Below the pieces are notes generated by a model that worked only from the letters and a program-made list of their open reading frames with translations, searched no databases and had not been told where the DNA came from. Shown here piece by piece: positions 36,020 through 44,425 of a DNA stretch of 64,000 bases. The translations under genes were made by a program, and so were the position numbers. Positions within the stretch are counted from its first letter, which is position 1; every line of letters begins with the position of its first letter. The stretch is from Flagellimonas marinaquae. GTDB lineage: Bacteria > Bacteroidota > Bacteroidia > Flavobacteriales > Flavobacteriaceae. The DNA lies in the NCBI RefSeq assembly GCF_003992675.1, contig NZ_RZMZ01000015.1:836796-900795 (forward strand), read 5' to 3'.

Positions 36020-37003
36020 ATGGACCTTTCCATGATCAAAAAGTCAGTATTCCTTTTCGTTCTGTTACCCTTTTTTTCATCTGCCCAATATACCGATGTC
36101 ATCAATTCCAACCGACCTGGTAGGGCCGCCAGTGCCTACGCTGTGGGAAAAAATGTAATTCAGGCAGAGATTGGTATGCTCTATGAACAGCAGGACAATG
36201 CCGACCTTAACTCGGATTCCAATATTTTTGGGGCCGATTACGCCTTTAGATACGGTTTGCTTTTTGAGGAATTGGAAGTGATTGCCGAAGGTTCTTTTAT
36301 TACCCAGAACATTCTCTATCCCGATTTGGGAATCGAGGGAACACTGACTAATTTTTCCAGAAACCGTGTGGGTCTTAAGTATCTGGTTTATGATCCCTTT
36401 AAAAATCCAGAACGAAACAAACCCAATTTATATAGTTGGAGGGCCAACAATGTATTTCAGTGGAAAAACCTGATTCCTGCCGTTTCGGTGTACGGTGGAG
36501 CCAATTTTGTGGTGGGTGACAATCCGTTTTATCCAGGCGAACCCACAATTTCCTACCGAGGAGGCATTCAAACACAAAGCAGGCTTTCCCCTAGGTTCGT
36601 TTTGATTTCGAACATCGCTTATGATCGCATCACCACCGATTTCCCCGAATGGCGCTACGCCCTATCGGTCACCCACGCTTTTCGCGACCCGCGGTGGAGT
36701 GTTTTCTTTGAAGGCCAAGGGATTTCCGGAGAACGCTATTCGGATATTATTTTAAGAACGGGAGTAGCTCGCCTTATTAATCCTAATTTCCAGGCTGATT
36801 TTCATTTGGGTTCTGGCTTTAACAACGACCCTTCTAGAATTTTTGTGGTACTTGGATTTTCTTACCGTTTGGATTTTCATAAGGATGAACTTATCCCGGT
36901 GATTGAACAGCAATCCGGAATGAACGGCAAGATTAAAAAGAACGCCAACAAGCGAAAATCAAAAAAGCGTAGAAAAAACCGCAACGGACCCATCGATTTT
37001 TAA
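36020..37003 (+). CDS. Outer-membrane beta-barrel, MetA-pathway/transporter-like
   Basis: A 327-aa exported protein resembling the PF13557 phenol-degradation MetA/transporter-like barrels. Signal peptide (SVFLFVLLPFFSSAQ), then NSNRPGRAASAYAVGKNVIQ and a run of alternating strands to YRLDFHKDEL. The C-terminus is a lysine/arginine-rich tail (KRKSKKRRKNRNGP). ATG 36032 is an alternative start that would place the signal peptide closer to the N-terminus. It is divergent from the DUF4834 gene. Real substrate unknown. Confidence 0.75.
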   Translation: MDLSMIKKSVFLFVLLPFFSSAQYTDVINSNRPGRAASAYAVGKNVIQAEIGMLYEQQDNADLNSDSNIFGADYAFRYGLLFEELEVIAEGSFITQNILYPDLGIEGTLTNFSRNRVGLKYLVYDPFKNPERNKPNLYSWRANNVFQWKNLIPAVSVYGGANFVVGDNPFYPGEPTISYRGGIQTQSRLSPRFVLISNIAYDRITTDFPEWRYALSVTHAFRDPRWSVFFEGQGISGERYSDIILRTGVARLINPNFQADFHLGSGFNNDPSRIFVVLGFSYRLDFHKDELIPVIEQQSGMNGKIKKNANKRKSKKRRKNRNGPIDF

Positions 37004-37068
37004 GTTTTGTCACAACTTCATTTTTCTACTGCAACTAATATTCATAATATTGGGATTAATTTGCAACT

Positions 37069-38187
37069 ATGGTTACCGTTCAGCAGGTTCAGTCCAAATC
37101 CGACCTTAAGCGCTTCGTAAAATTTCCGTTTACCCTATATAAAGGGTCTCCGTATTGGGTACCGCCCATCATCAAAGATGAGATGGCCTCCTTTGACAAG
37201 GATGTCAACCCTGTTTTTAAAACGGCCGAGGCTCAGTTCTTTTTGGCGTATAGGGACAATAAAATCGTTGGGCGCGTAGCGGCCATCATTAATTGGCTGG
37301 AAGTCAAAGAACAAGGACTTAAAAAGATGCGTTTTGGATGGTTCGATTTTGTAGACGATCTAGAGGTTTCCAAAGCCCTATTGGACAAAGTCAAGGAAAT
37401 TGGCCAAGCCAACAATCTGGAGTACATGGAAGGGCCTGTGGGCTTCTCCAATTTGGACAAAGTGGGTGTGCTAACCGAAGGTTTTGACCACATAGGCACT
37501 ATGGTTACCTGGTACAACCATCCGTACTACCAATCGCATTACGAACAGCACGGTTTTACCAAGGAAAAGGAATATCGTGAGAGTAAATTCCCTGCCGCCA
37601 ACGCCGACCCTAAACTGTTTGCCAAGGCAAATCTGTTGATCAAAAAGCGATACGGACTTCGCGAAATGAACTTTGAAAAAAGTGCGGATATCATGCCTTG
37701 GGTGGATAAAATGTTCGACCTCTTCAACGAGAGCTACGCCAAACTGTCCTCCTTTGTAAAGATTACCGATATACAAAAGGAGTATTTTAAAAAGAAGTAC
37801 ATCAGCTTTATCAATCCGGAGTACATCAAATTTGTGGTGGATGAAGAAGATAATCTTGTAGCTTTTGCCATTGTGATGCCCTCGTTTTCCGAAGCCTTGC
37901 AAAAAGCCAATGGAAAGCTATTCCCCTTTGGGATTTTTCACTTGCTTCACGCCCGAAAACACAGCAAGGATGCTATTTTCTACCTAATCGGTATCCACCC
38001 CAAATACCAAAACAAAGGCGTGACCTCCATTATTTTTAATGAGTTTTATCACACCTTTGAAAAGCGTGGCGTGGTGAACTGTATCCGTACCCCGGAATTG
38101 GAGGATAACATTGCCATACAGCGAATGTGGAAGCATTTTGACCCTAAGGTCATTAAGCGACGCAGGACCTATGTAAAGGATATTTAG
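37069..38187 (+). CDS. GNAT-like N-acetyltransferase family protein
   Basis: A 372-aa cytoplasmic protein built like a double acetyltransferase fold: the N-terminal half has RFVKFPFTLYKGSPYWVPP and AQFFLAYRDNKIVGRVAAII, the C-terminal half has KFVVDEEDNLVAFAIVMPSF and YLIGIHPKYQNKGVTSIIFN, a typical acetyl-CoA binding Q/R-x-x-G-x-G/V-like loop. Similar Bacteroidota proteins are sometimes labelled as GTP cyclohydrolase, which the sequence does not support. Substrate unknown. Confidence 0.75.
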   Translation: MVTVQQVQSKSDLKRFVKFPFTLYKGSPYWVPPIIKDEMASFDKDVNPVFKTAEAQFFLAYRDNKIVGRVAAIINWLEVKEQGLKKMRFGWFDFVDDLEVSKALLDKVKEIGQANNLEYMEGPVGFSNLDKVGVLTEGFDHIGTMVTWYNHPYYQSHYEQHGFTKEKEYRESKFPAANADPKLFAKANLLIKKRYGLREMNFEKSADIMPWVDKMFDLFNESYAKLSSFVKITDIQKEYFKKKYISFINPEYIKFVVDEEDNLVAFAIVMPSFSEALQKANGKLFPFGIFHLLHARKHSKDAIFYLIGIHPKYQNKGVTSIIFNEFYHTFEKRGVVNCIRTPELEDNIAIQRMWKHFDPKVIKRRRTYVKDI

Positions 38188-38317
38188 CAAACACTCAACC
38201 TTTTCATGTTAGCCTAAAGTCATTGTAGTGCAGATTAAGTCAGCAATCAGGTTTAAAAATGATAGCCAACCCATTGTTTTCCAATAGTCAAAAAAAAGAA
38301 TCTATTTCTCTAAAGAA

Positions 38318-38357
38318 TTGGTCGATTAAAAGATGCTTTAAAATGACTTTCGACCAA
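38318..38357. repeat. 8-bp perfect inverted repeat in the 38.2-38.4 kb gap
   Basis: TTGGTCGA (38318-38325) and TCGACCAA (38350-38357) flank a 24-base AT-rich loop. No gene is seen in this 224-base gap. An operator or hairpin is possible; significance is uncertain. Confidence 0.35.
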
Positions 38358-38411
38358 AGAAAATTTCATTCCGTTACAAGAAATTAAACGAATCCGCGTT
38401 TCAAGTTACGT

Positions 38412-38798
38412 ATGATAGGCCGGATACGAAATAGCAGACTCACCAAATACCTTTGCGGATTAATGGGACTTTATCTACTCAATATTTGTGTGGATACCGC
38501 AGACCCTAATCCTGAGTACATCCCCGAAGACCTATCCTTTAATGACCAAGAAAGTATTGTTGAAATCATCGTTGAGCAATTTTTAGGGTTTGAAGACGCC
38601 TTTGTGGAATATGATGATCCAGATTCGGAAGAGCACAACAAGAAAAAGAATGTTAAGATTGATTTACTGGTGTATTCAACCCAGAGCAGTGAAGGACTTA
38701 AGTATTCATTGAATCTCAAGAAAAAATTATATCTCGACCATGGTGCCCGCCTAACAATGGGTTTTTATGATTTAGAGAGTCCACCTCCAAAAGTTTGA
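38412..38798 (+). CDS. Conserved hypothetical protein of Flavobacteriaceae type
   Basis: 128 aa with a short hydrophobic N-terminal stretch (YLCGLMGLYLLNICVDTADP) that may be a signal peptide or membrane anchor, then an acidic region (YDDPDSEEHNKKKNVKIDLL) and a basic C-terminal block (YSLNLKKKLYLDHGARLTMG). I recall related proteins next to the next gene's family but cannot name a function. It is 73 bases upstream of the HAEPLYIDL gene and may be co-expressed with it. Confidence 0.7.
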   Translation: MIGRIRNSRLTKYLCGLMGLYLLNICVDTADPNPEYIPEDLSFNDQESIVEIIVEQFLGFEDAFVEYDDPDSEEHNKKKNVKIDLLVYSTQSSEGLKYSLNLKKKLYLDHGARLTMGFYDLESPPPKV

Positions 38799-38823
38799 TT
38801 TGTTACCTCGACGTTTATCACCT

Positions 38824-38839
38824 ATGACCTAAAGGTCAT
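38824..38839. promoter_or_regulatory. 16-bp palindrome ATGACCT-AA-AGGTCAT upstream of the HAEPLYIDL gene
   Basis: Perfect palindrome with two-base centre, 32 bases before the ATG at 38872. The dyad AGGTCA/TGACCT is a typical homodimer operator shape. Confidence 0.45.
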
Positions 38840-38871
38840 GGGAAACATTTAACGCTTTTAAAACAAATCAA

Positions 38872-39735
38872 ATGCATATCAAAAAATCATTGATGCCATT
38901 ACTGTTATTATTGGCATTCAGCAGTTATACCGCTGCGCAAATTACCAATGCTGAAAAGGACAGCCTATTTATTGAACAAGTGGAAGATCATAAAGAACCT
39001 GATAAGGTCTTGCACGCAGAACCCTTATATATTGACCTCATACGGGATTTAGGGGCAAGAAAAGGAGAAAAAGAGTGGAACATAGGTTTGGGAATTACAG
39101 ATAATTTAAGATTTGATTCCTATGAGGCTCTTATCGAATATGAATGGGCTCCTGTAGACCGATTGGGCTTGGAAGTAGAACTACCCTTTACATTTTATGC
39201 TCCGGTAAGTGGTGCTGGCAACAACACGATTCCTTCCAACAGCTTGAATAGTCTTAAAATTGCCGCCCAGTGGTCGTTCTTTGTCAACGAACCCATGGCC
39301 ACCTCGATGGCAATCGGGTATATCAACGAGTTTGAGCTTTCCGACTTTGGAAATTTTGGCAAGCCTCTGATCAGTGGAAACGTGTACAACCCATTTTTGG
39401 TCGTTGCCAAACGCTGGGGCAATAACTTTCACTCCCTGCTCTATACGGGACCAAAGGTGGAACAGCATTTTGTTTCTAATACGATTCATACAATTTATGA
39501 CATGAATACAAGCTTTCATTATATGATTTCGGGTACACGTAACTTTATCGGGATTGAATTTAATAAAACCCTAGACTACGGTAAGTTCGATATGACCATG
39601 AGACCACAAATGCGTTTAGGTATTGCGGACAACCTTTTGATTGGAATTGTTGCGGGTATCCCGGTCAGTAGGGACAACGAAAGATTGAGTTCTTTTGTTC
39701 GGCTTATTTGGGAACCTGGACATCATAAAAGATAA
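38872..39735 (+). CDS. HAEPLYIDL-type outer-membrane protein, unknown function
   Basis: A 287-aa exported protein with signal peptide (MPLLLLLAFSSYTAAQ) and the striking block LHAEPLYIDLIRDLGARKGE (residues about 47-66), which marks a family I recall from Flavobacteriaceae. The remainder is beta-rich (WNIGLGITDNLRFDSYEAL, MRLGIADNLLIGIVAGIPVS). Some database entries for the family carry misleading purine-biosynthesis names; nothing here supports that. Probably an outer-membrane barrel. Confidence 0.7.
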   Translation: MHIKKSLMPLLLLLAFSSYTAAQITNAEKDSLFIEQVEDHKEPDKVLHAEPLYIDLIRDLGARKGEKEWNIGLGITDNLRFDSYEALIEYEWAPVDRLGLEVELPFTFYAPVSGAGNNTIPSNSLNSLKIAAQWSFFVNEPMATSMAIGYINEFELSDFGNFGKPLISGNVYNPFLVVAKRWGNNFHSLLYTGPKVEQHFVSNTIHTIYDMNTSFHYMISGTRNFIGIEFNKTLDYGKFDMTMRPQMRLGIADNLLIGIVAGIPVSRDNERLSSFVRLIWEPGHHKR

Positions 39736-39798
39736 TTTTTTGAAAAGCCCTCAAATTAATAGCCATAGGACAAATTGATTAAATTGACGCATGTTTAG

Positions 39799-39858
39799 AG
39801 TCTGGTAAAGGGAATGGTACATTTGGTCACTGCACCACAATCCCAAACCAGACTTTTT
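39799..39858 (+). other. Nested-hairpin element upstream of the SnoaL-like gene
   Basis: AGTCTGG (39799-39805) pairs with CCAGACT (39848-39854); inside it GGGA (39810-39813) pairs with TCCC (39841-39844); inside that TGGT (39824-39827) pairs with ACCA (39834-39837). The two outer stems are separated by A-rich strands TAAA and AAA. A run of five T follows. It could be a terminator of the gene before it or a structured leader of the gene at 39895. Confidence 0.45.
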
Positions 39859-39894
39859 ACAAACAAAATTTTAATTTTCAATAAACTGTTTGTC

Positions 39895-40278
39895 ATGGAA
39901 CTAAAATTACCCAAAAACTGCGGAAACTCACCCAAAAGCGAATTGGTAAAAAATCTCACCGTCCATTTCGCAGCCTACGAACTTAATCAGGTGTTTCAAT
40001 TCTTGGACGATAACATCAGTTGGACCTTGGTTGGCAATACCCCTATATCCGGAAAAGCGGCGTTTAAATCAGCATTGGAAAATATGAGCGGGAATAAAGT
40101 GGCAAAGCTCACCATAAATGGTATTGTTACCCACGGCAAAGAAGCAGCGGTTCACGGTGAAATGACCATGGAAGATGGCGGCGTTTTTGGATTTGCGGAT
40201 TTTTATGGGTTTACCAGTGCCAAAGGGATCAAAGTGAAAGCTATTACCTCATATGTAATTCAGAAAACTCAAAATTGA
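39895..40278 (+). CDS. SnoaL/NTF2-like fold protein
   Basis: From the ATG at 39895 the product is 127 aa of the NTF2/SnoaL-like (cone) fold: VKNLTVHFAAYELNQVFQFL, DDNISWTLVGNTPISGKAAF and FGFADFYGFTSAKGIKVKAI follow the pattern of a small ligand pocket. No catalytic residues can be assigned. An upstream in-frame ATG (39814) exists but would run through the nested hairpin, so the shorter form is preferred. Confidence 0.75.
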   Translation: MELKLPKNCGNSPKSELVKNLTVHFAAYELNQVFQFLDDNISWTLVGNTPISGKAAFKSALENMSGNKVAKLTINGIVTHGKEAAVHGEMTMEDGGVFGFADFYGFTSAKGIKVKAITSYVIQKTQN

Positions 40279-40416
40279 CTTTTACAGATTATCACTTTGG
40301 TTCTATCGCAGCCCTTATTTAACAGAACTACCATTAATGTCTTCCATATTCATGTCAGATTTTACCTATATTTTGTAAATTAGGCATGAAATCAGTATGT
40401 CATCAAAAAAAGTTCT

Positions 40417-40926
40417 ATGATTTATCTGTTATGGTCCTTGATCAATGTTTTCTTACCTCTCTATTTTTTCTATTTGCTTTTCAGCTTTCTTGCTAAAGGA
40501 AAGCGGTTTTTTAACCCCAAGTATAAGACCTTTCAGATTCTCTTTTTGGTCATTGGAGTCACACAGATTATTGTAGCATCCAGTACGGATAAGGCAAATC
40601 AAAACATCTATCTAAAGGACGACCATGCGAATTTTAATAGTTCCAAAATGGTACATCATATGGTGGAGGACAATTGGACAATGAACATCCATTTCCTTTT
40701 GGAGTATTCAGTTCAAGGAAATAAATATATTCCGCTTAAAAGTAGCAGTTTTTTAAGTGGATTTGTCAGCGGATATGACTGGGAGCTCCTATCTGTCGAT
40801 GGCGTTGGGATAGAGGGTGATAGTGGCACTGTTTGGTGTGTCAACGGTAATTTACAATGGAAACTTTTTGGAACTACCATCTACAGTCAGAACAAAATAT
40901 TTCAAGTAAAGACTGAGCTAGACTAA
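40417..40926 (+). CDS. Hypothetical membrane protein
   Basis: 169 aa with two predicted N-terminal membrane helices (WSLINVFLPLYFFYLLFSFL and FQILFLVIGVTQIIVASS) and a soluble domain after about residue 60. I do not recognise the family and see no catalytic motif. It stands alone, followed by a minus-strand gene. Confidence 0.65.
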   Translation: MIYLLWSLINVFLPLYFFYLLFSFLAKGKRFFNPKYKTFQILFLVIGVTQIIVASSTDKANQNIYLKDDHANFNSSKMVHHMVEDNWTMNIHFLLEYSVQGNKYIPLKSSSFLSGFVSGYDWELLSVDGVGIEGDSGTVWCVNGNLQWKLFGTTIYSQNKIFQVKTELD

Positions 40927-40957
40927 ATTGGAGCTATGGGAGTCCATAATAAGATGT

Positions 40958-41998
40958 TTAATTCGTTACGTGGTTAAACTTTAGTTTCTCCATGGACAGT
41001 TTAGGCTCGTTTTGATTGTTTTCTATAGTGAAACCATTAATCAAGTAAAACTCATTATTGTAAGTTACCAAGCTAGCATTCATACGACCTTCATAAAAAT
41101 AGGATGGAATATCCAAAAATTTATCATTGACCAAATCGTAGAAATAAAATCTTCGGTCGGACCTCAAAAAAGTGACTGATAGGTCTTCGTTTAAATTGGA
41201 AACCCCTCCCAATCCAAAAATAATATAGTCTTCAAATAGCATAGCAACACCATTGTCCAAAGAATGGCCAACATTGTAGCTGTTTACCATTTCGAGTTTG
41301 GTAAAATCACTACTGAACTTATGCACTTCAAAGACCTCTTCGTCTGTAACATATGTGATATAATATCCATTGTTGTGAACAAAGGTATTGGGACTTACCA
41401 AGCTGAAATTACCATTGAGGCCATAACCTCCTTGGGCGATTGACTCATTGGTATCCAAAAGGTATTTATAAATGGTTCGATTTCCGTTGGCTGGGTCAAC
41501 ATAATAAATGGCATCCTGTTCTTCAATGTAAAAGGCAGAAATATAAAAATTCTCATTTAGTGGAAATACATCAATGGCCTTCCAATCTTGAAGACTAAAA
41601 TCGAACTCGTATAAACCTCTTGATGTGAAAATGGTCCATAGTCCATTTCTCAGAAAACTGATACCGGATGCAATAAAATTGGGTAAATCTGGATCAGAGC
41701 CTAAATAGGTCCAAACCGTTGTATCGAAATTAAAAACATAGGTGTCTTGCCCTTTAATGGAATACAATGAATTACCTAAGACCAAGTGTAAATCCATAGC
41801 TAACTTTGGAGTATCGGCTACGTACTGAACGCTCACCAGATCAAGTACACCTTCGTTGCTTGGGTTTGGATTCTCTATTGGGGACTCTGTCTCTTCTTCA
41901 GCTGCATCCGGATTTAGTATTTCATTGCTGTCACCACTTGAACACCCTATGAACAATACAACAAGTGCATAGTATGAACAATTTTTAAATAGGGTCAT
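40958..41998 (-). CDS. Hypothetical lipoprotein with Kelch/beta-propeller-like repeats
   Basis: 346-aa lipoprotein (LVVLFIGCSS lipobox, Cys18) followed by an acidic linker and repeats resembling a beta-propeller: NSLYSIKGQDTYVFNFDTTV, NGLWTIFTSRGLYEFDF, YYVDPANGNRTIYKYL, EFYLINGFTI. Such domains usually mediate protein binding. Monocistronic; family not recognised. Confidence 0.7.
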   Translation of the reverse strand: MTLFKNCSYYALVVLFIGCSSGDSNEILNPDAAEEETESPIENPNPSNEGVLDLVSVQYVADTPKLAMDLHLVLGNSLYSIKGQDTYVFNFDTTVWTYLGSDPDLPNFIASGISFLRNGLWTIFTSRGLYEFDFSLQDWKAIDVFPLNENFYISAFYIEEQDAIYYVDPANGNRTIYKYLLDTNESIAQGGYGLNGNFSLVSPNTFVHNNGYYITYVTDEEVFEVHKFSSDFTKLEMVNSYNVGHSLDNGVAMLFEDYIIFGLGGVSNLNEDLSVTFLRSDRRFYFYDLVNDKFLDIPSYFYEGRMNASLVTYNNEFYLINGFTIENNQNEPKLSMEKLKFNHVTN

Positions 41999-42165
41999 AA
42001 TTAAGTTATTGGATTTACGAACTATGGGGTAAATCGGATTCGATTTTGTAATAATAAGCTGCTCGGCTTTTTGTAATGAAATAATTCCGTTGATACGCCT
42101 AAAAAATGGACTTAATCAAAAAGTACGCACCTACATTAATTTCCTTGGTTTAACTTAAATATAGC

Positions 42166-43515
42166 TTATCCCATCTTCGGAAATTCCCAACCATTATGAT
42201 ATCGGGGCACCAGTAAGGCATCTGCTTCGGTTTGGTTGAATCTGTTATTCGCTGCATCCCAAAACAAGCGTTCCCCGGTTTTGTAGGCAATATTGCCCAA
42301 ATGGCTTACCATGGCGGCATCATAACCCACTTTGATAGGAGCTTTTAAGATGGATTTATCGCGATTTTTAACAGCTTCCAAGAAGTTCTGGGTATGAAGG
42401 TCCAAGCCATTGCCCCCGCCTGTTTGCAAGGGAACAGCCTCAATTTTTGGCCCTAAATCTTGGTCCCAATTGGGACGGTCACGCTCTGGGATTACTTCCC
42501 ATCCCCCACGATCTAACACCAAGGTACCGTTATTTCCAATAAAGGCAATACCGTGATTTCGTCCGTAGTTACCGCCATCTATTCCGGTGGCATGCTCCCA
42601 TAACAGGGAAAATTCTCCAAAATCATACACCGTTTGCAGGGTATCAGGTGTTTCGGCCGCATCGTTGGGGTAGGCAAACTTGCCTCCCATGGCCATTACG
42701 GATTTGGGAGCGGAAGCTTTCATTCCGAAAAGTGCGTAATCAATCAAATGTACGCCCCAATCGGTCATTAAACCGCCGGCATAATCCCAAAACCATCTAA
42801 AACTAAAATGAAACCTATTTTTATTGAAAGGCCGATTTTCTGCGGGGCCCAACCACATATTGTAGTCCACGCCACTGGGTACGGGGCTATTCGGCAACAC
42901 GGGCACAGACTGCATCCAACCTTGATAGGCCCAGGTTTTCACCAAACGAATCTGTCCCAACTTTCCAGAGTGCACATAGTTGATGGCATCCACAAAATGG
43001 GGTTCGCTACGTTGCCACTGCCCTATCTGTACCATTCTGTCACTACCGTTCACCTTGGAAAGCATGGCCTGGCTCTCTGCCACAGAATTGGCAATCGGCT
43101 TTTCGCAATACACATCCTTTCCGGCATCAATGGCATCGGTGAGCTGGAGACAGTGCCAATGGTCCGGTGTACCAATAATGACAATGTCGATATCGGTATC
43201 CTCCAATAATTTTCTATAATCTGAGTGCCATTTCGGCTTTTTGATGCCTGCCTTTTCTAAATCCGAGGTTCTTTCGCGAAGTACATTTTCGTCCACATCA
43301 CAGAGAGCGACCACATCGACCTCGCTGTTTTTCAACAAGGATGTCAAATCTGTAAAGCCCATGCCTTTGCAACCAATCAATCCAACCTGTATTCTATCGT
43401 TCGGGCTTATGGTTTTTCGAATGGCGGCCAACATCTCGGTAGGGAATACCATGGAGGCTCCCATACCTGCAACATACAAACCACTTCGCTTTACAAATTG
43501 TCTTCTTGTTCCCAT
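42166..43515 (-). CDS. Gfo/Idh/MocA family oxidoreductase with Tat signal
   Basis: 449-aa NAD(P)-dependent oxidoreductase exported by the Tat system: MGTRRQFVKRSGLYVAGMGA contains the twin-arginine motif RRQFVK. The Rossmann domain starts RIQVGLIGCKGMGFTDLTSL; the catalytic-lysine motif is DAGKDVYCEKPIANSV; the C-terminal domain includes WDYAGGLMTDWGVHLIDYAL. ATG 43515 is preferred to an upstream in-frame start because the Tat signal begins there. Monocistronic. A sugar substrate is inferred from the family. Confidence 0.9.
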   Translation of the reverse strand: MGTRRQFVKRSGLYVAGMGASMVFPTEMLAAIRKTISPNDRIQVGLIGCKGMGFTDLTSLLKNSEVDVVALCDVDENVLRERTSDLEKAGIKKPKWHSDYRKLLEDTDIDIVIIGTPDHWHCLQLTDAIDAGKDVYCEKPIANSVAESQAMLSKVNGSDRMVQIGQWQRSEPHFVDAINYVHSGKLGQIRLVKTWAYQGWMQSVPVLPNSPVPSGVDYNMWLGPAENRPFNKNRFHFSFRWFWDYAGGLMTDWGVHLIDYALFGMKASAPKSVMAMGGKFAYPNDAAETPDTLQTVYDFGEFSLLWEHATGIDGGNYGRNHGIAFIGNNGTLVLDRGGWEVIPERDRPNWDQDLGPKIEAVPLQTGGGNGLDLHTQNFLEAVKNRDKSILKAPIKVGYDAAMVSHLGNIAYKTGERLFWDAANNRFNQTEADALLVPRYHNGWEFPKMG

Positions 43516-43540
43516 CTTGTTGAAATTTGGGATAAGATAC

Positions 43541-43578
43541 AAAAAAACGTCCCTTGAAATAATCACTCCAAGGGACGT
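43541..43578 (-). terminator. Terminator on the minus strand downstream of yajC
   Basis: ACGTCCCTTG (43547-43556) pairs with CAAGGGACGT (43569-43578); read on the minus strand it is followed by a T tract (43541-43546 are A). It separates the yajC-DUF1573-nusB transcript from the Gfo/Idh gene. Confidence 0.85.
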
Positions 43579-43606
43579 CTTATAAAATTATAATTTTGGT
43601 AAACGC

Positions 43607-43897
43607 TTACTTCTTTGCAGCGGGTGCGTTCAATTTCTGGCTCATTTCCATGGAAATGGCCGAGCGATCAAACTTTAAACGGCCTGCCATGGTTTCGATA
43701 ATGCACGAAAAATCATTATCGTTCAATTCCACGATTTTGCCGTGAAGCCCACTCTTGGTGATGATCTTATCACCTTTTTTCAATTCTGAAGCGAATTTTT
43801 TCTCATCCTTCTGACGTTTGATCTGCGGGCGAATCATAAAGAAGTACGCCACGGCGAAAATCAAAATCAGCGGTAAAAATTGTCCTAAGTTTTCCAT
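43607..43897 (-). CDS. yajC: Preprotein translocase subunit YajC
   Basis: 96 aa, the usual YajC length: a single membrane helix (QFLPLILIFAVAYFFMIRPQ) followed by a basic cytoplasmic domain with KKGDKIITKSGLHGKIVEL. YajC associates with SecDF. The clustering with DUF1573 and nusB is a conserved gene order I recall from Flavobacteriaceae. Confidence 0.92.
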   Translation of the reverse strand: MENLGQFLPLILIFAVAYFFMIRPQIKRQKDEKKFASELKKGDKIITKSGLHGKIVELNDNDFSCIIETMAGRLKFDRSAISMEMSQKLNAPAAKK

Positions 43898-43910
43898 TGA
43901 GGTCTTTTAG

Positions 43911-44387
43911 TTATTTTACAGGACCTGCTGGTGTAGCTCCTGGTGCTTGCACAAATGCCTTGATTCTCAAAATTTCGGAACCTTTGGCGGTATTTGCGTT
44001 AACGGTAATCGTTTTGGTAACTTGGTTTTGTCCAGAACCATTGAATTTTACCAACAATTCTCCTTTTTCTCCTGGTGCGATAGGATCTTTTGGAGGGTTT
44101 GGCACGGTACAACCACAGCTACTTTTAGCATCGGTAATGATCAAAGGTGCATTACCGGTATTGGTAAAGGAAAAGGTAGTTTCTTGCGCTTCACCTCTTT
44201 GAATGGTTCCAAAATCGTGCTCGACTTTATCAAAAGTCATTACAGGTACCATTTTGGCGGCTTCATCCCTGTTTACCGCAGTTTCAACATTGTCAGCAAC
44301 TATCTTTTCAGATGCTTTGTCCTTGCATGATACGCCCATAATGGCAACTACCATGATCAAACTTAAAATTGTTGTTATTCTTTTCAT
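43911..44387 (-). CDS. DUF1573 (ASPM/SPD-2/Hydin-like) lipoprotein
   Basis: From the ATG at 44387 the product is 158 aa with a lipoprotein signal (LIMVVAIMGVSC). The DUF1573 domain reads FDKVEHDFGTIQRGEAQETT, NAPLIITDAKSSCGCTVP, a fold related to the Ig-like ASPM/Hydin domain. Function unknown; the location between yajC and nusB is conserved in this family. Confidence 0.88.
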   Translation of the reverse strand: MKRITTILSLIMVVAIMGVSCKDKASEKIVADNVETAVNRDEAAKMVPVMTFDKVEHDFGTIQRGEAQETTFSFTNTGNAPLIITDAKSSCGCTVPNPPKDPIAPGEKGELLVKFNGSGQNQVTKTITVNANTAKGSEILRIKAFVQAPGATPAGPVK

Positions 44388-44425
44388 GATTAAAATTTGT
44401 TTTCCCAAAATTACGGAATAATTGT

